The position numbers and the translations under genes are program-made. From Seinonella peptonophila (GTDB lineage Bacteria > Bacillota > Bacilli > Thermoactinomycetales > Thermoactinomycetaceae): a stretch of DNA of 64,000 nucleotides. Numbering within the stretch: the stretch's first letter is position 1; each line of letters begins with the position of its first letter. Of this stretch, positions 7,960 to 18,288 are shown one piece after another. The notes under the pieces were generated by a model that made no database searches, was not told the origin of the DNA, and saw nothing but the letters and a program-made list of their open reading frames with translations. The DNA lies in the NCBI RefSeq assembly GCF_900129355.1, contig NZ_FQVL01000003.1, forward strand, positions 1 through 64,000, given 5' to 3'.

Positions 7960-8802
7960 CTATTTAACAGAAGGAGCAAGGATCTGCTGACATTTAGGGC
8001 AAATATGTGTGCCTCTGCCAGCCACAACCTTGCGCTCAATCGAATGACCACAGCGTTTGCAGGGCTCTCCTTTTCGTCCATAAACTTGCAAATTTACTTG
8101 GAAGTGACCCATTTCACCTGCACCGTTTACATAGGAACGAACAGAGGAGCCACCTGCCTCTAATGCGCTTGATAATGTTTGGATGATCGATTGATACAAT
8201 CTCTTTAACTCATCGAGAGTTAGCGATGCAGCTTGACGCTCTGGATGAATCCCTGCGGAGAATAATGCTTCGTCCACATAAATATTGCCAAGCCCTACGA
8301 TAAATTCCTGATTTAATAATAAAGATTTACAACGCGTTCTTTTTTGACTCATCTGCTTCGCAAACCAATCAAGAGTAAAACCTGGATCAAATGGCTCGAT
8401 TCCCAATTTATCTAAAGGAGCGAGTTGATTTTCTTGTCCAGCAGGTATTAAATCCATTGTCCCAAATTGACGCACATCATAATAGCGAAGTTCTTCACCA
8501 TCGTCAAAATGAAAAAGAATATGAGCATGGCGATCTAATGGTTCTCCCTGTTTGACAACTCGATATTTCCCTTCCATCCGCAAATGAGAAATCAAAACCC
8601 AAGGCTCACAAAACAATTTAAGGAATTTCCCTCTCCGATCTACACGGCTGATCGTTTTGCCCATTAAATTTTTGGCAAATAAATCAATAGATGGCTGACG
8701 TACGATTCGTGGTAAACGAACTGTTACATCAGAGATTGTTCGTCCAACAATCAGCTTTTCTAATGTACGACGAACAGTTTCTACCTCAGGTAACTCAGGC
8801 AT
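7960..8802 (-). CDS. mutM: Formamidopyrimidine-DNA glycosylase MutM (Fpg)
   Basis: This base-excision repair glycosylase/AP lyase removes 8-oxoguanine and FaPy lesions. After Met removal the N-terminal catalytic Pro is exposed in PELPEVETV. The C-terminal zinc finger is intact (CKRCGHSIERK with a second pair CPKC). The length, 280 aa, is standard. It lies 36 bases downstream of polA, the usual Bacillales arrangement. Confidence 0.96.
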   Translation of the reverse strand: MPELPEVETVRRTLEKLIVGRTISDVTVRLPRIVRQPSIDLFAKNLMGKTISRVDRRGKFLKLFCEPWVLISHLRMEGKYRVVKQGEPLDRHAHILFHFDDGEELRYYDVRQFGTMDLIPAGQENQLAPLDKLGIEPFDPGFTLDWFAKQMSQKRTRCKSLLLNQEFIVGLGNIYVDEALFSAGIHPERQAASLTLDELKRLYQSIIQTLSSALEAGGSSVRSYVNGAGEMGHFQVNLQVYGRKGEPCKRCGHSIERKVVAGRGTHICPKCQQILAPSVK

Positions 8803-8838
8803 TTATTCACCTCCCATCTATTAAGTGATCCAAAAGGA

Positions 8839-11502
8839 TTACTTCGCCTCATACCAATTGGCGCCATCGGAGATATCAACATGTAATCGAATGGAAAAGT
8901 CCTCCATTCCAAACGTTTCAAATGGCTTTTCCATTTTTTCACAGAGCAATTCTTTCATCCGTGATAGTTCTTGCTCAGGTACTTCAAAGATTAACTCATC
9001 ATGAACTTGCAGCAGCATCCGACTCGAAAGCTTCTCTTTTTGCATTTGTTGATGCACAGCGAGCATAGCCGCTTTGATCACATCGGCAGCAGTTCCTTGG
9101 ATTGGGGTGTTCATAGCAGTCCGTTCCGCAAAGCTACGCAGATTATAATTGCGTGCATGAATATCCGGCAAATAACGACGTCGACCTAAATGAGTGGTAA
9201 CATAGCCATCCTTGCGCGCCTGTTCAATGATATTATCCATATATTCCTTTACCTGTGGATAAGTTTCAAAGTATCGATCAATGATTTGTTGAGCCTCTTT
9301 ACGAGAAATGTTTAAATTCTGAGACAAACCATAATCGCTAATTCCATAGATAATACCAAAATTGACTGCCTTTGCTTGTCTACGCATTAATGAAGTGACT
9401 TGATCTTCTGTTACAGAAAAGATATCCATTGCTGTCTGTGTATGAATATCTCGATTTTCTTGAAATGCGCGGAGCAAGGTTGGATCTTTTGACAACTGTG
9501 CCAATACCCGCAACTCTACCTGTGAATAGTCGGCTGCTAAAATTCGTTGATCGGAAGAGGAAGGTACAAAAATTTTGCGAATTCGTCGACCTTCTTCTAA
9601 ACGAATGGGGATGTTTTGTAAATTTGGCTCAGAGCTACTTAAACGACCAGTTGCAGCAATGGTTTGATGGAACTGTGTATGAATACGATCATCATCTCCA
9701 AGCTCTTTGCGCAATCCTTCAATATAGGTTGAATAGAGTTTTACTACTTGTCGATAGAGCAATATTTTCTCTACAATTTCATGTTGAGGTGCCAACTTTT
9801 CTAAAACATCAGCACTTGTTGAATACCCTGTCTTCGTGCGTTTGATAACGGGTAATCCCAATTTATCAAAAAGAATTTCTCCTAGTTGCTTTGGCGAATT
9901 CAAGTTAAATGTAGTGCCTGCAATTTCCATTACTTCACTGTACAGTTGATCTACACGTTCTTTTATCTCTGTTCCTAATAGCTCAAGCGCCCCGCGATCC
10001 ACCTTCACCCCTACAAATTCCATTTCCGCTAACACGCGAGCTAACTTTAATTCTAATTGGTATAGTTCGCTCAAGTCTTTCTCTGCTAATTCAGTCTGAA
10101 GTGTCTCAACTAATGCATATTGGGCAGCAGTTTTTCGAGCTAGATGAGCTGCTAACTGATCGCCCTCAAGCTGCTTTCGCTTCGCACCCTTCCCATAAAC
10201 AGCTTCATCCTGAGGTAATGAAAGATCAGGCCGGTAGTGACTGACCACATCGCTCAGATTCTGTGTTCCTTCAGACGGATTGAGCAAATAAGCAGCTAAT
10301 AAAATATCTTCTTGAATCCCATTCAATTGGATATCTACTCTCATAAGAGCAATTTCAATCTGTTTGCTATCAAAGAGAATTTTTGGAGAATGGTCATCTG
10401 CGATCCACTGTTTTAATACTTGATTATAGTTGATTGCATCCACAGGGAAATAATATTGATGTTCTCCATCAGAAATAGCAATCCCTAGTAAGGTTGCATG
10501 GTGCGGGTTTTCGGCCGTTAGCTCTGCATGTAGCGCCCAGGTCTTCTGCTGCTGCAATTGATCTTCCAAAGAATGGTCAAGTTGTGTGACAATTTGATAA
10601 GGAATATTTTGCATCTCGATATGCTGATCCTCTTCAATAGAATTGGGTGCCAATTTTTCCAAAAGAGTCTTAAATCCAAGTTGTTGAAAAATCTGACGCA
10701 ATTTTTCATAGTTGGGCTCTAAGCACTTCAGCTCATCTATGGAACGAGAAAGCGGAACTTGTCGGTAGATGGTGGCCAGTTCTTTGCTCAGTCTCGCTAA
10801 ATCTTGATGTTCGGTTACTCGTTCTTGTAGTTTTTTCCCTGGCAATTCATCTACATGAGCGATTACTTCTTCGACAGAAGGATATTGTTTCAATAATTTC
10901 AATGCTGTTTTCTCACCGACACCTGGGATACCAGGGATATGATCAGAGCTATCACCCATTAGCCCTTTTAAATCAATAATCTGCTCTGGGCGTAATCCAT
11001 AACGTTCTGCTAGCTTTTCTTCATCATAGCGTTCTACTTCGGTTACCCCACGTTTTGTTAATAATACTTGTGTGTAGGGGCTTACTAATTGGAGTAAATC
11101 TTTATCACCAGAGATAACGACAGATTTCATTTGCTGTTTTTCAGCCTCTTTCACAAAAGTACCAATAATGTCATCCGCTTCATATTGATCCACTTCTACA
11201 TAACAAACTTGGAACGCATCTAAGACTTGTTGCAGATAGGGAATCTGTTCAGATAACTCAGACGGTGTTTTATCACGTTTCCCTTTATAATCTGCATAAG
11301 TTTCATGACGAAACGTCATTTTTCCTTTATCCATTGCCACTACAATATGTGAAGGCTGTTCTTCTTCCAAGATTCTGAGTAACATCATCGTAAACCCATA
11401 GACAGCATTTGTATGTATTCCTTGTTGATTCGTCAAGGGTGGTAACGCAAAAAAAGCTCGAAACAAAATACTATTTCCATCTATACAGACTAATTTCCCC
11501 AT
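8839..11502 (-). CDS. polA: DNA polymerase I
   Basis: The 887-aa protein fills gaps in Okazaki fragment processing and repair. It has an N-terminal 5' nuclease domain (about 1-290, with GDKDLLQLV and GIPGVGEKTA), a middle 3'-5' exonuclease-like domain (about 300-490) and a polymerase domain (about 500-887). Polymerase motif A is DYSQVELRVLAQ, motif B is RRQAKAVNFGIIYG and motif C is VHDELIFE. The middle domain lacks an obvious DxE exonuclease motif, as in other Bacillus Pol I proteins. It is preceded by phoR and followed by mutM. Confidence 0.97.
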   Translation of the reverse strand: MGKLVCIDGNSILFRAFFALPPLTNQQGIHTNAVYGFTMMLLRILEEEQPSHIVVAMDKGKMTFRHETYADYKGKRDKTPSELSEQIPYLQQVLDAFQVCYVEVDQYEADDIIGTFVKEAEKQQMKSVVISGDKDLLQLVSPYTQVLLTKRGVTEVERYDEEKLAERYGLRPEQIIDLKGLMGDSSDHIPGIPGVGEKTALKLLKQYPSVEEVIAHVDELPGKKLQERVTEHQDLARLSKELATIYRQVPLSRSIDELKCLEPNYEKLRQIFQQLGFKTLLEKLAPNSIEEDQHIEMQNIPYQIVTQLDHSLEDQLQQQKTWALHAELTAENPHHATLLGIAISDGEHQYYFPVDAINYNQVLKQWIADDHSPKILFDSKQIEIALMRVDIQLNGIQEDILLAAYLLNPSEGTQNLSDVVSHYRPDLSLPQDEAVYGKGAKRKQLEGDQLAAHLARKTAAQYALVETLQTELAEKDLSELYQLELKLARVLAEMEFVGVKVDRGALELLGTEIKERVDQLYSEVMEIAGTTFNLNSPKQLGEILFDKLGLPVIKRTKTGYSTSADVLEKLAPQHEIVEKILLYRQVVKLYSTYIEGLRKELGDDDRIHTQFHQTIAATGRLSSSEPNLQNIPIRLEEGRRIRKIFVPSSSDQRILAADYSQVELRVLAQLSKDPTLLRAFQENRDIHTQTAMDIFSVTEDQVTSLMRRQAKAVNFGIIYGISDYGLSQNLNISRKEAQQIIDRYFETYPQVKEYMDNIIEQARKDGYVTTHLGRRRYLPDIHARNYNLRSFAERTAMNTPIQGTAADVIKAAMLAVHQQMQKEKLSSRMLLQVHDELIFEVPEQELSRMKELLCEKMEKPFETFGMEDFSIRLHVDISDGANWYEAK

Positions 11503-11566
11503 AATCGAACCACACCTTTTCTATCGATCCTTTCAGTTTACTTGAATCTATAACGGGTCTCAACTA

Positions 11567-13249
11567 CTACCGATCACTAGATTCTTCCATCGGAAACACG
11601 ATCCGAAACTTACTGCCTTCGCTGACTTTACTATCTACATAGATATCACCACGATGCAATTCAACTAAATGCTTCACAATGGCAAGGCCAAGTCCCGTTC
11701 CTCCAGATTCACGAGATCGATCTTTGTTCACTCGGTAAAAACGTTCAAATATCCGATCCAAGTCTTTTTTGGGAATTCCAATTCCAGAATCAGCAACACA
11801 TAATTCCCAACCATCATTTATTGGTTTGGCAGTAACGGTAATCGTCCCGCCATCTGGCGTATAAGCTACAGCATTCGACAGCAGGTTAATTAAAATCTGT
11901 CTAAACCCATCGACATCAACCTTCGCTGAAAAAGAGTCCACCTGTACCGACAATTTTTGTTTCCTATTTTTCGCTTGCTCCTCCATCGTCTTTACAACTG
12001 AGTCGATTAAAGGTTTCATCTGTGTCCATTCTGGATGGATGCTCATCTGTTTTGACTCCAGTTGGGAAAGGTCTAATAAATCCGCTACCAATCGTTGTAA
12101 ACGGATGCTTTCATCATGAATGATTTGTAAAAACTCGCGAGATGTTGCTTGATCCGACATCGCCCCATCAAGTAAGGTCTCCGAAAAACCTCTAATGGAG
12201 GTAATCGGAGTCTTTAATTCATGGGATACATTTGCTACAAAGTCTTTTCTCATTTGCTCCAGTCGTCTGACAGCGGTCATGTTATGAATCATGACCACAA
12301 CACTAACCCCTTGTGGATCTTCCCACATAGGTGTTACCACTACCTCATAGATTTGCTCTTGGGGTAAATAAAGAGTTACTTCATCGTGAATTTTCTGTTC
12401 CCGATTGATACACTGTTCGATTAAATTGAATAGCCCAAAAGGCTGATCCAACACCTGATAGGACTGACCGATCAATGAGCCGGTTGAATACGATAAACTT
12501 CTTTCAAAAGACTGGTTTACAAAGCGAATCATCCCAGCCCCATCCACTAATAATAATCCGCTTTCCATTGTCTCCATCACGCTGATCAAACGCTGTTCCG
12601 ACTGTCTCAACGCATTCATCTGCTTTTGCAAATGATGCGCAACACGATTGATTGCATGTCCCAACCGACCTACTTCATCATTGCCACGACCATGTACACG
12701 CCGATAAAATCGTTTCTTTGTTAAATCGATGGCTACTTGGGCCATTTCTTCTATAGGACGAACTACTTGGATCGCAACCCTTGAACTTGCCAAAGCTGCT
12801 AAGACAGAGATCAGGATCATTCCACCAATCAATGAATTCCGTAATCGATCCATTTCTACTTCTGCCTGCTCACGATTTAACTCCAAACTCAAAAAGCCAA
12901 CGATCTGACCTGATCGATGGATCGGAAAAGTTCCTGTCAGCTTTTCATCATAACTTTTAACAATAGGTTTCTTTGCCTGAAAGCTCTTTGCATCTGTTAA
13001 TTCTGCTTGAAACTTAAACATCTTTTTATATTGATTTCTTTGCTCACGCCAAATGTTGGGATCTTGCCTCATTTGTTCCCAGTCTATATTTTGAGCGATC
13101 CATTCACCTTCTCTAAGCAATCGATCGGACAAGAAATCATCATAAACCTCCTGGATTAATAACCAGAAGAAAAGACCCGAAACGAGTACTGTCGAGCCTA
13201 TTAATACCCAGAGCATTTGGATAATCCGTGATTTCAGCGTATGACTCAT
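11567..13249 (-). CDS. phoR: Sensor histidine kinase PhoR
   Basis: PhoR senses phosphate starvation and phosphorylates PhoP. Two membrane helices (about residues 10-32 and 140-160) bracket an extracytoplasmic domain. HAMP, PAS, HisKA (HELKTPITSIRGF) and HATPase (NLLSNAVAYTPDGG, GTGLGLAIVKHL) domains follow. The product is 560 aa. The start codon overlaps the phoP stop by four bases, indicating translational coupling. Position upstream of polA is conserved in Bacillales. Confidence 0.94.
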   Translation of the reverse strand: MSHTLKSRIIQMLWVLIGSTVLVSGLFFWLLIQEVYDDFLSDRLLREGEWIAQNIDWEQMRQDPNIWREQRNQYKKMFKFQAELTDAKSFQAKKPIVKSYDEKLTGTFPIHRSGQIVGFLSLELNREQAEVEMDRLRNSLIGGMILISVLAALASSRVAIQVVRPIEEMAQVAIDLTKKRFYRRVHGRGNDEVGRLGHAINRVAHHLQKQMNALRQSEQRLISVMETMESGLLLVDGAGMIRFVNQSFERSLSYSTGSLIGQSYQVLDQPFGLFNLIEQCINREQKIHDEVTLYLPQEQIYEVVVTPMWEDPQGVSVVVMIHNMTAVRRLEQMRKDFVANVSHELKTPITSIRGFSETLLDGAMSDQATSREFLQIIHDESIRLQRLVADLLDLSQLESKQMSIHPEWTQMKPLIDSVVKTMEEQAKNRKQKLSVQVDSFSAKVDVDGFRQILINLLSNAVAYTPDGGTITVTAKPINDGWELCVADSGIGIPKKDLDRIFERFYRVNKDRSRESGGTGLGLAIVKHLVELHRGDIYVDSKVSEGSKFRIVFPMEESSDR

Positions 13250-13968
13250 AATTCTGGTCCTTCAAATTTATAACCAATCCCGCGAACCGTCTTGATATAT
13301 TCAGGGTTACGTGAATCGCGTTCAATCTTATCTCGCAAATGACTAACATGAACATCAACAATTCGAGAATCTCCGACAAAATCATAATTCCATACTGTAT
13401 TCAATAACTGATCACGTGAAAGCACTTTACCACGATGAGTAGCCATGTAGTAAAGGAGTTCAAATTCTTTTGGGGTTAATTCTAGCTTTTTTCCTTCTCT
13501 ACGAACTTCATAACCTTCCACATCGATTGCTAGTTCACCAATCTGGATTGGAGCGGAATCAGTCTCGTTTTGATTTTGCTTGAGGGCATCAATCCGGCGA
13601 AAAATTGCTTTGGCTCTTGCAGTTAATTCACGAGGGCTAAATGGCTTAGTCATGTAATCATCTGCTCCCAATTCAAGACCTAATACTTTATCAAATTCAT
13701 CTGTTTTTGCTGTTAAGATCAGTATTGGAACATGAATCTTCTCTTGGCGCAGACGACGACAAATCTCAAGGCCATCTACTTTTGGTAACATTAGATCGAG
13801 GATTAATAAGTCTGGCAATGATTTTGAAATCGCTTCTAAACCCATCTGACCATCATAGGCTATTTCAACTAAATATCCTGCCTTTTCCAAGTTAAATTGA
13901 ACCAACTTCACAATCGATGGTTCATCTTCCACTACCAGAATCCGTTTCTGCACAGTCTTAGCCTCCAT
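13246..13968 (-). CDS. phoP: Response regulator PhoP
   Basis: An OmpR-type regulator of 240 aa. The receiver domain has the acidic pair in VVEDEPS, the phosphoacceptor Asp in LILDLMLPKVDG and the conserved Lys in YMTKPFSP. The C-terminal winged helix shows ELTPKEFELLYY and VDVHVSHLRDKIE. It controls phosphate-limitation genes with PhoR. Repeat element B lies about 180 bases upstream, between phoP and mdh. Confidence 0.94.
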   Translation of the reverse strand: MEAKTVQKRILVVEDEPSIVKLVQFNLEKAGYLVEIAYDGQMGLEAISKSLPDLLILDLMLPKVDGLEICRRLRQEKIHVPILILTAKTDEFDKVLGLELGADDYMTKPFSPRELTARAKAIFRRIDALKQNQNETDSAPIQIGELAIDVEGYEVRREGKKLELTPKEFELLYYMATHRGKVLSRDQLLNTVWNYDFVGDSRIVDVHVSHLRDKIERDSRNPEYIKTVRGIGYKFEGPEL

Positions 13969-14127
13969 GCATAGAGTTTAGCTATATTTTATTCCATCAT
14001 AGCATATTTCAATTATCGAAAACGACTATGATCAATGAGAGATACATTGACGAATCACTATGTCACTCCTTGACAGACCGATTGTTTCAATCCATGATCC
14101 GAAACATGCGATTTCATCAAAAAGTAA

Positions 14128-14150
14128 TAATATATATGATAATAGTATAT
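14128..14150. repeat. Flanking direct repeat of element B
   Basis: A 23-bp AT-rich sequence starting TAATATATATGATAA recurs without mismatch at 14419-14441. The perfect duplication on both sides of element B strongly suggests a target-site duplication. Confidence 0.75.
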
Positions 14151-14418
14151 TACAGACTGAAGAAAAACCTAGCGAGCGAGTGGAGAGGTGAACGGCAAAG
14201 CTCCATTTAGGGCGCCACTTAGCGGAATGGCAGCTGGAGCGGTATTTTCTATGCGGGCAAACTGTTCGAGTCTCCGCAGGCGGATGCCGAAGGAGGCGAG
14301 TTTTGCCCGACCGCGAAAGCTGACAGGAAGCAGGCAGTCACACATCTTTGCAAGCCCGGGTCGGAGCGTGCCGGGAACCACGATCACGAGCCGATCAAGA
14401 GACTTTGTCTACAATCTG
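14151..14418 (-). mobile_element. Non-autonomous repeat element, copy B (268 bp)
   Basis: This is the reverse complement of element A with the same length and ends. In element orientation the left end reads CAGATTGTAGACAAAG and the right end TTTTTCTTCAGTCTG plus TA. The first 12 bases of each end match in inverted orientation at about 9 positions. It is inserted in the phoP-mdh interval, downstream of the mdh terminator. The perfect 23-bp flanking repeats make this the best-preserved, and perhaps youngest, insertion in the window. It has the same internal hairpin (CGGGCAAA/TTTGCCCG) as copy A. Confidence 0.8.
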
Positions 14419-14441
14419 TAATATATATGATAATAGTATAT
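14419..14441. repeat. Flanking direct repeat of element B (second copy)
   Basis: Perfect 23-bp partner of 14128-14150. Confidence 0.75.
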
Positions 14442-14460
14442 GATTCGTTTACATGTTTGA

Positions 14461-14500
14461 AAAAATAAAATGCGAGAGGGCGACTGATCGCCCTCTCGCA
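14461..14500 (-). terminator. Intrinsic terminator of the mdh operon
   Basis: A perfect 13-bp stem (TGCGAGAGGGCGA, loop CTGA, TCGCCCTCTCGCA) at 14471-14500 is followed on the minus strand by TTTTATTTTT. This ends the citZ-icd-mdh unit. Confidence 0.9.
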
Positions 14501-14520
14501 TTTCTTGCGTTGTTTATCGT

Positions 14521-15462
14521 TTACTGAGCCAAAACTTTCATCACATTTCTGACAGCATTCGCGGAACGATCTAGGGCTTCCTTCTCATCAGTGGTTAAAT
14601 CGAGCTCGATCACTCGTTCAATACCGCTACCACCTAAGACGGTTGGAACACCTAGGTATAAGCCCTGATATCCATATTCCCCTTCTAAATAGGCAATCGA
14701 AGGAAGGATACGCTTCTTATCTTTTAGAATGGCTTCTGCCATTTGAACCAACGATGCTGCGGGCGCATAGTATGCACTACCATTTCCGAGCAAGTTCACA
14801 ATCTCTCCGCCACCCTTACGAGTCCGTTCAACAATTGCTGTTAGACGATCCGCATCGATCAATTTTTCCAGTGGAATCCCACCAGCATATGAATAACGAA
14901 CCAACGGCACCATATCGTCACCATGCCCACCAAGGACAAACCCAGAAACATCTTCTACTGAAATATTAAGCTCTTCAGCTACAAAAGAACGGAAGCGAGC
15001 TGTATCTAAGACACCCGATTGTCCGATAACACGCTCTTTTGGAAAGCCTGAAGTCCGAAAAACTTCATATGTCATTGCATCCACTGGATTAGTTAAGACA
15101 ACGATAATAGTATTTGGTGAGTATTTCACAATCTGCTCTGTTACGGAGCGCATAATCTTAGCATTGGTGCTAACTAAGTCATCGCGGCTCATGCCTGGTT
15201 TACGAGGTAAACCTGCTGTAATAATCACAAGATCAGAATTAGCCGTATCTGCATAATCGCTCGTACCCACTACTTTAGCATCAAACCCTTGCACAGGACT
15301 TGCTTCATACATATCAAGTGCTTTTCCTTTTGTAGGATTTTCAGCTTGTGGGATGTCAACCAGTACAACATCGCCTAATTCTTTCTGGGCTAGCAGAAAT
15401 GCTGTGGTCGCTCCTGTAAACCCGCCACCGATGACTGAAATTTTTCTGCGTTGAATCGCCAT
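14521..15462 (-). CDS. mdh: Malate dehydrogenase
   Basis: An LDH-like, NAD-dependent malate dehydrogenase of the TCA cycle, 313 aa. The nucleotide loop is [10 protein letters not shown], the NAD-binding Asp follows in VVLVDIPQ, substrate Arg residues occur in [12 protein letters not shown], and the catalytic His lies in [11 protein letters not shown]. It is last of citZ-icd-mdh, 53 bases after icd, and is followed by a strong terminator. Confidence 0.96.
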   Translation of the reverse strand: MAIQRRKISVIGGGFTGATTAFLLAQKELGDVVLVDIPQAENPTKGKALDMYEASPVQGFDAKVVGTSDYADTANSDLVIITAGLPRKPGMSRDDLVSTNAKIMRSVTEQIVKYSPNTIIVVLTNPVDAMTYEVFRTSGFPKERVIGQSGVLDTARFRSFVAEELNISVEDVSGFVLGGHGDDMVPLVRYSYAGGIPLEKLIDADRLTAIVERTRKGGGEIVNLLGNGSAYYAPAASLVQMAEAILKDKKRILPSIAYLEGEYGYQGLYLGVPTVLGGSGIERVIELDLTTDEKEALDRSANAVRNVMKVLAQ

Positions 15463-15515
15463 ATTGAAACTTCCTTTCTTTTCTTAAAGATTCAATTCAT
15501 TTCTCGTTTTCTCTA

Positions 15516-16814
15516 CTATTCCAGGTTATGGATCAATTGATTAGCAAATGCTGAACATTTGACTTCTTTTGCGCCTTCCATTAAGCGAGCAAAATCATAG
15601 GTCACTACTTTTTGACTGATTGCTTTTTCCAATGCAGCGTAAATTCGATCTGCTGCTTCTTGCCAACCTAGATATTCTAGCATCAGAACGCCTGATAAGA
15701 TGACAGAACCAGGGTTAACCTTATCTAATCCAGCATATTTTGGTGCTGTTCCATGGGTTGCCTCAAAGATAGCATGTCCTGTTAAATAGTTAATGTTAGC
15801 GCCAGGAGCGATTCCGATCCCGCCTACTTGGGCAGCTAATGCATCTGAGATATAGTCACCGTTTAGATTTAATGTTGCGATGACATCATATTCAGCAGGT
15901 CTTGTGAGAATCTGCTGTAAAAATGCATCGGCAATCACATCTTTTACAATGATTTTACCTGCTGCAACAGCCTCATTTTGCGCTTGATTGGCTGCCTCTG
16001 TACCTTTTTCTGCCTTGATTCGATCAAATTCAGCCCAAGTAAAGACTTGATCTGCATATTCCCGATCTGCTACTTCGTAACCCCAGTTTTTAAATGAGCC
16101 TTCGGTAAATTTCATGATATTGCCTTTATGTACCAGTGTTACACTTTTCCGTTTATGCTCCAAAGCATAGTCGATCGCTGATCTGACTAAACGCTCTGTA
16201 CCTTCTCTTGAAACAGGTTTCACACCAATACCTGAAGTATCAGGGAAACGAATTTTCTTGACTCCCATCTCGTTTTGGAAGAATTGAATCACCTTTTGCG
16301 CCTCAACTGATCCTGATTCCCATTCGATTCCAGCATAGATATCCTCAGAGTTTTCACGGAAAATCACCATATCCACATCTTCCGGACGTTTTACAGGAGA
16401 AGGAACACCAGCAAAATGACGAACAGGGCGGAGACAGACATATAAATCTAATTCTTGGCGTAATGCAACATTGAGCGAACGAATTCCTCCGCCAATCGGT
16501 GTTGTCAAGGGGCCTTTGATCGCGACAAGATATTCACGAATCAATTCCAAAGTTTCATTAGGTAGCCATTCTCCTTGTTGATTATATGCTTTTTCACCAG
16601 CAAAGACTTCAAACCAAGCGATCTTTTTCTCACCAGCATATGCTTTTTCCACTGCGGCATCTAGTACCCGTTTGGCTGCTGCCCAAATATCAGGGCCAAT
16701 CCCATCTCCTTCAATAAATGGAATTAATGGTTGATTGGGTACTTGTAACTTCCCATCTTGAATTGTAATTTTCTCTCCAGTAGATGGTATCGTTACATGC
16801 GAAGTTTTTGTCAC
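15516..16814 (-). CDS. icd: Isocitrate dehydrogenase (NADP)
   Basis: The enzyme oxidises isocitrate to 2-oxoglutarate in the TCA cycle. The 432-aa product has the family motifs: [11 protein letters not shown] near the N terminus, the phosphate-contact region [15 protein letters not shown], the substrate helix [13 protein letters not shown] and [17 protein letters not shown] at the coenzyme site. The start is a GTG after AGGGATGA. It lies 25 bases after citZ. Confidence 0.95.
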   Translation of the reverse strand: MTKTSHVTIPSTGEKITIQDGKLQVPNQPLIPFIEGDGIGPDIWAAAKRVLDAAVEKAYAGEKKIAWFEVFAGEKAYNQQGEWLPNETLELIREYLVAIKGPLTTPIGGGIRSLNVALRQELDLYVCLRPVRHFAGVPSPVKRPEDVDMVIFRENSEDIYAGIEWESGSVEAQKVIQFFQNEMGVKKIRFPDTSGIGVKPVSREGTERLVRSAIDYALEHKRKSVTLVHKGNIMKFTEGSFKNWGYEVADREYADQVFTWAEFDRIKAEKGTEAANQAQNEAVAAGKIIVKDVIADAFLQQILTRPAEYDVIATLNLNGDYISDALAAQVGGIGIAPGANINYLTGHAIFEATHGTAPKYAGLDKVNPGSVILSGVLMLEYLGWQEAADRIYAALEKAISQKVVTYDFARLMEGAKEVKCSAFANQLIHNLE

Positions 16815-16839
16815 AAATCATCCCTCATTTCTCTTTTCC

Positions 16840-17955
16840 TTATCGGCGATGTTCAATCGCTTCATATCTACGCCCCATTGGGCCAATATATTCAGCGCGT
16901 GGTCGGATTAAACGATTGTGCTCTAGTTGTTCTAAGACATGTGCTGTCCATCCAACAACACGACTCATTGCAAAGATTGGTGTAAATAAATCTCCAGATA
17001 TACCCAGGTAATTATATACAGATGCTGAATAGAAATCTACATTCGGCTTTAAGCCTTTCTTTTGAGTAACCAACTCTTCAATTCTTGTCGACATATCGTA
17101 ATATAAGGTATCCCCTATTTGGGCTGCTAACTGTCTGGACATTTCGCGAAGATGTTTTGCACGTGGATCGCCATTCTTATATACACGATGACCAAAGCCC
17201 ATAATTTTTTCTTTATTAGCTAACTTATTTTCAATATAAGCATCGATTTTATCTAAATTTCCAATTTCTCGTAATGTCGCCATCACTTGTTCATTTGCAC
17301 CACCGTGCAACGGTCCTTTTAAAGTACCAATGGCCGTCGTAATCGCTGAGTACATATCGGAGAGTGTACCAGTCGTTACCCGAGCAGCAAAAGTAGAGGC
17401 ATTTAACTCATGATCGGCGTGGAGAATCAACGCTTTATCTAAAGCATGAGCAGCAACAAACGTTGGCTCTTCCCCATTTAACATATAGAGAAAATTAGCT
17501 GCAAATCCTAATCCTGCTTTTGGAGCAACGGGTTCTTTTCCTGCTCGCAAACGGGCCAACGCAGTGATGATCGTAGGAATCTGCGCAGTCAGTTTAATCG
17601 CTGTTTCACGGTTATGTGCTAACGTCTGCTGTTCGGCATCTGGATCATACATCGATAATGCAGAAACAATGGTGCGTAATACTGCCATCGGATGAGCATC
17701 TTTTGGATATTCTTCTAATTGCTTCAATAATGTAGGCGTAATCGGAGCATGTTGATCCAATAATTCTTTTAGCTCTGCCAATTGCGACTCATTAGGCAGC
17801 TTTCCATTCCAAAGTAGATAGGCCACTTCCTCGAAAGTAGACTGCTCTGCAAGTTCATCAATTTGGTAGCCACGATAGGTCAACACTCCATCAATAATAG
17901 AGCTGATCTCAGACTCAACCGCTACAATACCTTCCAAACCTTTTCCCGTGGACAT
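16840..17955 (-). CDS. citZ: Citrate synthase
   Basis: This enzyme condenses oxaloacetate and acetyl-CoA at TCA cycle entry. The 371-aa product is a type II synthase of the short Gram-positive form. Catalytic motifs visible are HADHELNAS, GPLHGGANE, GFGHRVYKNGDPR and VDFYSASVY. It is the first gene of the citZ-icd-mdh operon. AAAGGAAG lies before the ATG. Confidence 0.96.
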   Translation of the reverse strand: MSTGKGLEGIVAVESEISSIIDGVLTYRGYQIDELAEQSTFEEVAYLLWNGKLPNESQLAELKELLDQHAPITPTLLKQLEEYPKDAHPMAVLRTIVSALSMYDPDAEQQTLAHNRETAIKLTAQIPTIITALARLRAGKEPVAPKAGLGFAANFLYMLNGEEPTFVAAHALDKALILHADHELNASTFAARVTTGTLSDMYSAITTAIGTLKGPLHGGANEQVMATLREIGNLDKIDAYIENKLANKEKIMGFGHRVYKNGDPRAKHLREMSRQLAAQIGDTLYYDMSTRIEELVTQKKGLKPNVDFYSASVYNYLGISGDLFTPIFAMSRVVGWTAHVLEQLEHNRLIRPRAEYIGPMGRRYEAIEHRR

Positions 17956-18288
17956 ACTGTTCGCTTCCTTTCATTGCTGATAATGTGGGCATTTTGACTA
18001 ATCATGTATGAAAATCGATACCTTTACCCTATTCTATTTTTAACAGGAGGAGGCAATAACTTGCATCATTTTTGTTTGTTCGATCATGCACAAAATTTAA
18101 ATTGTTACTATCTTATGTCTTTAGTTGCTATGCATAGTCCAACGATCATAACAATGTTCGGTTAGTCATGCCCAATTGCCTATCTTTTATCATATTATCA
18201 CAATTTCTCAGAGGTGACATCTCAACTTCTTTTAACAAAGAAGTGTTATAATAATTTTGTTCCATCAAGTTGAAGGAGGACTTTCGAT
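17956..18288. promoter_or_regulatory. Divergent citZ/ytvI intergenic region with a palindrome
   Basis: No gene is visible in these 333 bases. Towards ytvI there is a TATAAT box at 18247-18252. Just before it, a perfect 8-bp inverted repeat (ACTTCTTT, TAAC, AAAGAAGT at 18225-18244) occupies the -35 region and could be a repressor site or simply a hairpin. The citZ promoter was not located with confidence. Confidence 0.4.

Noticed and set aside
9429-9845. 138-codon plus-strand frame inside polA
   Set aside because: It is antisense to a well-conserved polymerase gene and has no ribosome site or recognisable motifs.
11116-11502. Independent 5' nuclease gene
   Set aside because: The 5' nuclease region is continuous with the polymerase domain of polA.
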